A DNA stretch of 64,000 nt, taken from assembly GCA_947444925.1 (NCBI GenBank), contig CANFBW010000013.1, positions 1 through 64,000 of the forward strand, given 5' to 3'. Below, piece by piece: positions 59,315-64,000 of this stretch. A program made the position numbers and the translations under genes. Source of the stretch: Flavobacteriales bacterium. Lineage in GTDB: Bacteria; Bacteroidota; Bacteroidia; Flavobacteriales_C; GCA-002722245. The notes beneath the pieces are model-generated. The model made no database searches. It was not told where the DNA came from and saw nothing but the letters and a program-made list of their open reading frames with translations. How positions within the stretch are numbered: the first letter of the stretch is position 1; the number at the start of each line of letters is the position of its first letter.

Positions 59315-61417
59315 TTACTTGTTCGCCAAATCGTATTTAACTTTCCCTTCTTTTAAAAACTTCAAGAAGCGTTCTACCGACTTTGCTTTGTCATAGTCAA
59401 TAGGATCATTCAATACCTGCTCCTCATTGTTCATCAAAACATAAAATGGCTGACTGTTTCTATTGAACCAGCATTTTTGAATGTCGGCATTTTTTTGAGC
59501 CAGTGTATGTACCTTTTTTCCGTCAACTTTGGATACATAATGTTCATACTTCGGCAGCTCAATCGTTCTTTCGTCAACGTACAAAGAGATCACCACATAG
59601 TTGTCTTTAAGCAATTGCAGCACTTGTGGATCAGTCCACACATTGTCTTCAATTCTACGGCAATTTGTGCAACCCAAGCCAGTAAAATCTAAAAACACAG
59701 GTTTACCCAATTGAGCAGCAACAGCCATTCCCTCCTCGTATTCAAAAAATGCATTGATGCCCAACGGCGCATGCAGCACATCGCTGTATTTGGGTTGTAT
59801 GTTCCACTCAGCAGCACTTTCCTTCTTCGCCAAAATATTAAAATCATGGGTACTCATTGGAGGTAAAAATCCACTTAAAAATTTAAGCGGTGCACCCAAT
59901 AATCCAGGCAACAAATAAATCACAAAACCAAAAGTGGCAATAATGAATCCAAGGCGCGGCACGCCAATGTGTTTCACTTCGGAGTCATGGGCAAATTTGA
60001 TCCATCCCATAAGGTAGCAACCCAATAATGTAAAAATAACGATCCACAAACCGATGTAAATGTCTCTATCGAGCAAGCCCCAATGCTGCGTTAAGTCGGC
60101 AACACTCAAAAACTTCAACGCCAAAGCCAATTCGATAAAACCAAAAACAACTTTTACGGAATTCAGCCATCCGCCTGACTTTGGTAATGAGCGCATCCAC
60201 GAAGGGAAAAAGGCAAAAAGTGTAAATGGCAAGGCGAGCGCAGTTGAAAAACCAAGCATCCCTACCAAGGGATGAATCAATTCCCCTTTAGAGGCCTGCA
60301 CCAGCAATGATCCTGCAATCGGCCCCGTGCAGGAGAACGACACCAATGCCGTGGTAAGCGCCATAAAAAAAACACCTGCATAGCCACCTTTTTCCGACTT
60401 GCTATCAACCTTATTGATCCACGAGCTCGGCAGAGTCAATTCAAACAAACCGAAAAAAGAAGCAGCGAAAACAATGAAAATCAAAAAGAAAATAACGTTT
60501 GGAATCCAGTGTGTCGCCAATAAGTTCGCAGCATCTGCTCCAAAAGCCAAACTGAATAAAGTCCCAATCAAACAAAAAATAAATACAATGCTTAGTCCAA
60601 AAAACACAGCCTTTGAACGACCACGCGCTTTCGACTCTGCGTCACTCATAAAAAAAGTCACCGTCATAGGCACCATCGGAAAAACACAAGGCGTCAACAA
60701 CGCAAAAATGCCCGCACCAAAGGCAATTAAAAAGAGCACCCAATACGAATCTTCCTCCTCCTCATTTACAATGAATTTAGAAGCGCAATCTTTATCACTG
60801 AAACGGTATTTTTGAATGTTGAGCCCAGCCGCATCAAAATAGGTTGACTTCTCTCGTACCGAAAATGCAGCTACTTTTGCTGTGTCATCAGCCACCGTCA
60901 TTGTTGTTTTATCATTGGGAGCAGCTTCTACTTTAACCACCTTCAGTGCAGCACAATTTTTTGAACCGCTGACCTCAAAAGAGAAGCTTTTTAAATCAGG
61001 AGGCAAACATTGGTGGTCGTCGCAACACATGTATTCCAACTCCCCTGTGATTTTAATTTTTTGGTCATTGATCAATTGCACTTCCTGCACAAAATACACA
61101 TCTCCCTCGTGGTAGCTGAGCTTCATTGAAAAAGTGGAATCGTAAAAAGTATGTGCAGCGGGTTCCTTTACCTTGCCAATGAGTTTGAATGGACCTTCGT
61201 CAAAAATAAAACGAGTAGGCACCGGACCGCCCTCTGCAATGTTTTGCGAATACATGTGCCATTTCTTGTCGATCTTGGCATGGAAACGCAGCTCGTAAAC
61301 ACAGTCGCTCTTTTTGTGCGCCTTGAACTGCCATTTAACGGGATCTTGAATTTGTGAGGTTGCAGCAAAAGATTGCAGCAAGATGACGATGGAGAGAAAT
61401 ATCTTTAGTTTACGCAT
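59315..61417 (-). CDS. DsbD-family thiol:disulfide interchange protein with thioredoxin domain
   Basis: N-terminal DsbD-alpha-like domain; LLTPCVFPMVPMTVTFF; CTGPIAGSLL; C-terminal FLDFTGLGCTNCRRIEDNVW. Confidence 0.94.
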   Translation of the reverse strand: MRKLKIFLSIVILLQSFAATSQIQDPVKWQFKAHKKSDCVYELRFHAKIDKKWHMYSQNIAEGGPVPTRFIFDEGPFKLIGKVKEPAAHTFYDSTFSMKLSYHEGDVYFVQEVQLINDQKIKITGELEYMCCDDHQCLPPDLKSFSFEVSGSKNCAALKVVKVEAAPNDKTTMTVADDTAKVAAFSVREKSTYFDAAGLNIQKYRFSDKDCASKFIVNEEEEDSYWVLFLIAFGAGIFALLTPCVFPMVPMTVTFFMSDAESKARGRSKAVFFGLSIVFIFCLIGTLFSLAFGADAANLLATHWIPNVIFFLIFIVFAASFFGLFELTLPSSWINKVDSKSEKGGYAGVFFMALTTALVSFSCTGPIAGSLLVQASKGELIHPLVGMLGFSTALALPFTLFAFFPSWMRSLPKSGGWLNSVKVVFGFIELALALKFLSVADLTQHWGLLDRDIYIGLWIVIFTLLGCYLMGWIKFAHDSEVKHIGVPRLGFIIATFGFVIYLLPGLLGAPLKFLSGFLPPMSTHDFNILAKKESAAEWNIQPKYSDVLHAPLGINAFFEYEEGMAVAAQLGKPVFLDFTGLGCTNCRRIEDNVWTDPQVLQLLKDNYVVISLYVDERTIELPKYEHYVSKVDGKKVHTLAQKNADIQKCWFNRNSQPFYVLMNNEEQVLNDPIDYDKAKSVERFLKFLKEGKVKYDLANK

Positions 61418-61502
61418 ACTCGATTTTACCTATCTCGAAGATATAACAATTGCTGCAAAGCAACGTTGGGACTGCGCTAAATATTACAAAAGAAGCGTTA
61501 AC

Positions 61503-61817
61503 TTAAAACAATCCTACTTTGTAAACACTCAAAATAGGAATCATCACCTCGCCCTTCAACGAAATGTTTTGTTCCGTCACTGCCCAAATAGTCGCTTCCA
61601 CTTTATATGGATTGCCCTGGTAAGACTTGAAATACAATTTCACATTTGACTTTTGTGTTGCGCCCAATGCAGCACCACGCTGCAAATCAATAAGGCGTTG
61701 CAGTTGCTCTTGCTTTGTAGGCAATACATCTTCATTACTGAATCTCAATAATTTCACTTGCTCTTTGTCAATCAATTGAGCGCTTGGAGCAGCTCCTGAA
61801 GATTTTTGCGCCGTCAT
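61503..61817 (-). CDS. Conserved hypothetical protein (about 104 aa)
   Basis: LLRFSNEDVLPTKQEQLQRLIDLQRGAALGATQKSNVKLYFKSYQGNPYKVEATIWAVTEQNISLKGEVMIPI looks like a conserved small Bacteroidota family. Confidence 0.7.
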   Translation of the reverse strand: MTAQKSSGAAPSAQLIDKEQVKLLRFSNEDVLPTKQEQLQRLIDLQRGAALGATQKSNVKLYFKSYQGNPYKVEATIWAVTEQNISLKGEVMIPILSVYKVGLF

Positions 61818-61868
61818 ATGTAATGCTTTTAAAAAGTTCTGTAGTGTAAATATAAAAAACCTTGCGGG

Positions 61869-62360
61869 TTATACTTTGACTGTTTGAATTTGTTTCTGTA
61901 TTACAGCACATAATTCCTTAGCCTTCTGACTACCAATGCAATATTTTAATCCGTCTCTGTCGGTAAGCAATACCGCCTGACTTCCTTTTGTAAAAAACTT
62001 GATGATTCCCTTTGAATGTAAATTATACACCGCTCTGTGCAGAGTAAAGCGAGGATAAATGGTGGTTTCAGCGCTAATGATACTGCCCAAATCAATTTTC
62101 ACGCGGCGTGCCATCCAAAAGCCATCCAACACCAAACTACCGGCCGACACCACAGTGCTAATGTGTAAAACAAAAACAAGCAATACCGAAATGGCAAGGG
62201 CTGTGGTACCTAAAATAAAAAACAACTCCTTCGTTTCATCGTCGGCAGCTGAAAAATGATACAATGAAAAGCAGCCCATAGCGATCACCAATCGAATCAA
62301 CAAATGCATTTTGTTGGTGCCTAAATATTGTTTTTCTTCAAATAATATTTCATCGCTCAT
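61869..62360 (-). CDS. Two-TM membrane protein with PH-like C-terminal domain, hypothetical
   Basis: Two hydrophobic helices then strand-rich domain; start overlaps tilS stop by 4 nt. Confidence 0.65.
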   Translation of the reverse strand: MSDEILFEEKQYLGTNKMHLLIRLVIAMGCFSLYHFSAADDETKELFFILGTTALAISVLLVFVLHISTVVSAGSLVLDGFWMARRVKIDLGSIISAETTIYPRFTLHRAVYNLHSKGIIKFFTKGSQAVLLTDRDGLKYCIGSQKAKELCAVIQKQIQTVKV

Positions 62361-63673
62361 ACCCTTTCTTTAAGGTGTGCAAGATAAACTTTTTTTGTGT
62401 TTTGACCAACCTTATATCGGTCGTCAATACGTTGTTTAACTAACCACACAATGTCCTTTCCCGATTCCAGTATCCAAATGTTTTCTTTGTCGGCCAATGA
62501 AAATTTGTGGTTCACAAAATAATCACTCAGTTTCACTTTTCCCTTCATACCAAAGGGAATGAACCAATCGCCTTTTTTCCAGCGACGCAATTTGAGCGGA
62601 AATACAAGCTTGTCGAAATCCAAAAAAGCCAGCGCAGTGTCCTTCGGGAATTTCAGCGCCTTGTTGCTTTTTGTTTTCACCTCCAACACAATGGGTGCTG
62701 TCAAACTTTCACCTTCTTCGAGCAAATACTCCTTTTCTTCGTGTAACACAGGCGTTAGCAGCCAAGCCTTTCTGTCTTTTACCAAACGACAATGCTTGCC
62801 CAAAAACTGTTTGCCTGAGCTGGCCGACACTGACGCCAACACGTCGTGTATTTGTTGGTGGGTAAATCCGAAATCAGTCAGCACCTCGCGAAACAATGCC
62901 CTATTTACAGCATTTCCAGTTGTTGTCAACAAGTCAAATTTCCATCCTCCGTCAAAGGCAGCGAGCACTAAATAATCTGCTTTTTCCTTAGCGTAAATTT
63001 TCTGCACGTTGCGAATTCGTTGTTCGCTGTGGGCAAAAGTTTGGTAAAACCCTGGATTAATCGACTTCAAAATGGGCACCACATGGTGGCGTATCCGATT
63101 GCGTGCGTATTTGTCTTCATTGTTGCTCGAATCCTCTTTCCAAGTCAATTTATTTTCCGCCGCATAAGCACTAATTTCAGCCCTTGTCGCGAATAACAAT
63201 GGGCGTGCAATGTTGCCATGCAGCAACTCCATTCCAGTTAAACCCATAATTCCTGTGCCACGTGTGAGATTGAGCAGTACGGTTTCAATTTGATCGTCGA
63301 GATGATGTGCCACCACTATTTTGCTGTATTCAAATTCTGCTGCCAATTGATGAAACCACTCGTAACGCAGCGCACGCGCTGCCATTTGTGTAGAAACACC
63401 TCTTTTTTCGGCATACATTGCCGTATTGAATTGGTTCACGTGCAGCTTCAAATCTAATTTTTTCACCTGTTTGCGCACAAATTTTTCTTCGTCGTCAGAT
63501 TCCTTCCCGCGCAAAGAAAAATTGCAATGCACCACTGCAATTCGGTAACCTGAACTGTGCAGCAGGTGCAAAAGCACCATAGAATCAATGCCACCGCTCA
63601 CCGCTACAAGCAGTTTTTCTTCTTTGTCAAAAATTGCGTGATCCGCAATGAATTGATTGAATCTATCCTTCAT
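62357..63673 (-). CDS. tilS: tRNA(Ile)-lysidine synthase
   Basis: PP-loop LLVAVSGGIDSMVLLHLL, VVAHHLDDQIETVLLNLTRGTGIMGLTGM, RNRIRHHVVPILKSINP. Confidence 0.95.
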   Translation of the reverse strand: MKDRFNQFIADHAIFDKEEKLLVAVSGGIDSMVLLHLLHSSGYRIAVVHCNFSLRGKESDDEEKFVRKQVKKLDLKLHVNQFNTAMYAEKRGVSTQMAARALRYEWFHQLAAEFEYSKIVVAHHLDDQIETVLLNLTRGTGIMGLTGMELLHGNIARPLLFATRAEISAYAAENKLTWKEDSSNNEDKYARNRIRHHVVPILKSINPGFYQTFAHSEQRIRNVQKIYAKEKADYLVLAAFDGGWKFDLLTTTGNAVNRALFREVLTDFGFTHQQIHDVLASVSASSGKQFLGKHCRLVKDRKAWLLTPVLHEEKEYLLEEGESLTAPIVLEVKTKSNKALKFPKDTALAFLDFDKLVFPLKLRRWKKGDWFIPFGMKGKVKLSDYFVNHKFSLADKENIWILESGKDIVWLVKQRIDDRYKVGQNTKKVYLAHLKERV

Positions 63674-64000
63674 TTCTCAACACCTTAAAAAGCACAGCTG
63701 CCTTTGTTAAACATTCATCGTATTCCTGCGCGGCATCGCAATTTGCGGTAATTGCACTGCCTACGGAGACTGACACATATTTTCGTTCTGCGTTATACAG
63801 CACGCTGCGTATAACGACATTGAAATCAAAATTGTTGTGTGCATCAATATAGCCAATGGCGCCTGAATAAACACCCCGCTTCATCGACTCATATTGCTCG
63901 ATCAACTGCAGAGCGCGCAGCTTTGGTGCCCCTGTCATTGACCCCATTGGAAAACATTTTTTTAAAATCTCCACCACTGGTATTGCGCTATCTACAGTGC
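63663..64000 (-). CDS. pabB: Anthranilate/aminodeoxychorismate synthase component I, C-terminal part, truncated by window end
   Basis: Chorismate-binding motif KCFPMGSMTGAPKLRALQLIEQYE, YSGAIGYID; frame remains open to 64000. Confidence 0.85.
   Translation of the reverse strand, partial: TVDSAIPVVEILKKCFPMGSMTGAPKLRALQLIEQYESMKRGVYSGAIGYIDAHNNFDFNVVIRSVLYNAERKYVSVSVGSAITANCDAAQEYDECLTKAAVLFKVLRNEG

Noticed and set aside
60399-60815. 138-aa Lys-rich plus-strand ORF within the DsbD gene
   Set aside because: Antisense of TM helices; composition typical of the reverse complement of hydrophobic codons.
1-64000. CRISPR arrays, tRNA/rRNA genes, prophage, toxin-antitoxin or restriction-modification modules
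   Set aside because: No regularly spaced repeats, cloverleaf/CCA-type candidates or hallmark proteins were seen by reading; a tRNAscan-SE and CRISPR finder run would be needed to exclude weak cases.

Overview
The window is a Bacteroidota-type chromosomal segment, judged from T9SS sorting domains, GldM, a SecA of about 1100 aa and AT-rich intergenic DNA. No rRNA, tRNA, CRISPR array, prophage or intact IS was seen. Main blocks: (1) about 0.3-18.7 kb, a beta-1,3/1,4-glucan locus: GH81 T9SS-B enzyme, a 7TMR-DISM receptor, a T9SS protein, a CBM-like protein, a GH16 lipoprotein, two outer-membrane barrels, a lipoprotein and GH3. It has no SusC/SusD pair. (2) 19.1-26.2 kb, two convergent uronate operons: kdgK-eda-MFS facing GH88-kduI-kduD-DUF4861. 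(3) ppc and a T9SS beta-helix protein. (4) 31.3-35.3 kb, a circularly permuted ATP-grasp / alpha-E / transglutaminase / Anbu-like proteasome operon. (5) gltBD, an isolated gldM, a methyltransferase, a cobalamin adenosyltransferase, secA, a desaturase, a large CSLREA/beta-helix T9SS protein, comM-like, nitronate monooxygenase, DsbD, tilS and a partial pabB. The most interesting item is the 650-aa ORF at 5929-7881. It joins a 7TMR-DISM membrane receptor, through a coiled coil, to an IS1595-transposase-like zinc-ribbon/HTH module with no DDE catalytic domain. This looks like a membrane-tethered one-component regulator built from a domesticated transposase DNA-binding domain. A shared motif (TTGC-n4-TAAGCGCA) lies upstream of three transcription units of the same glucan locus and is a candidate target.
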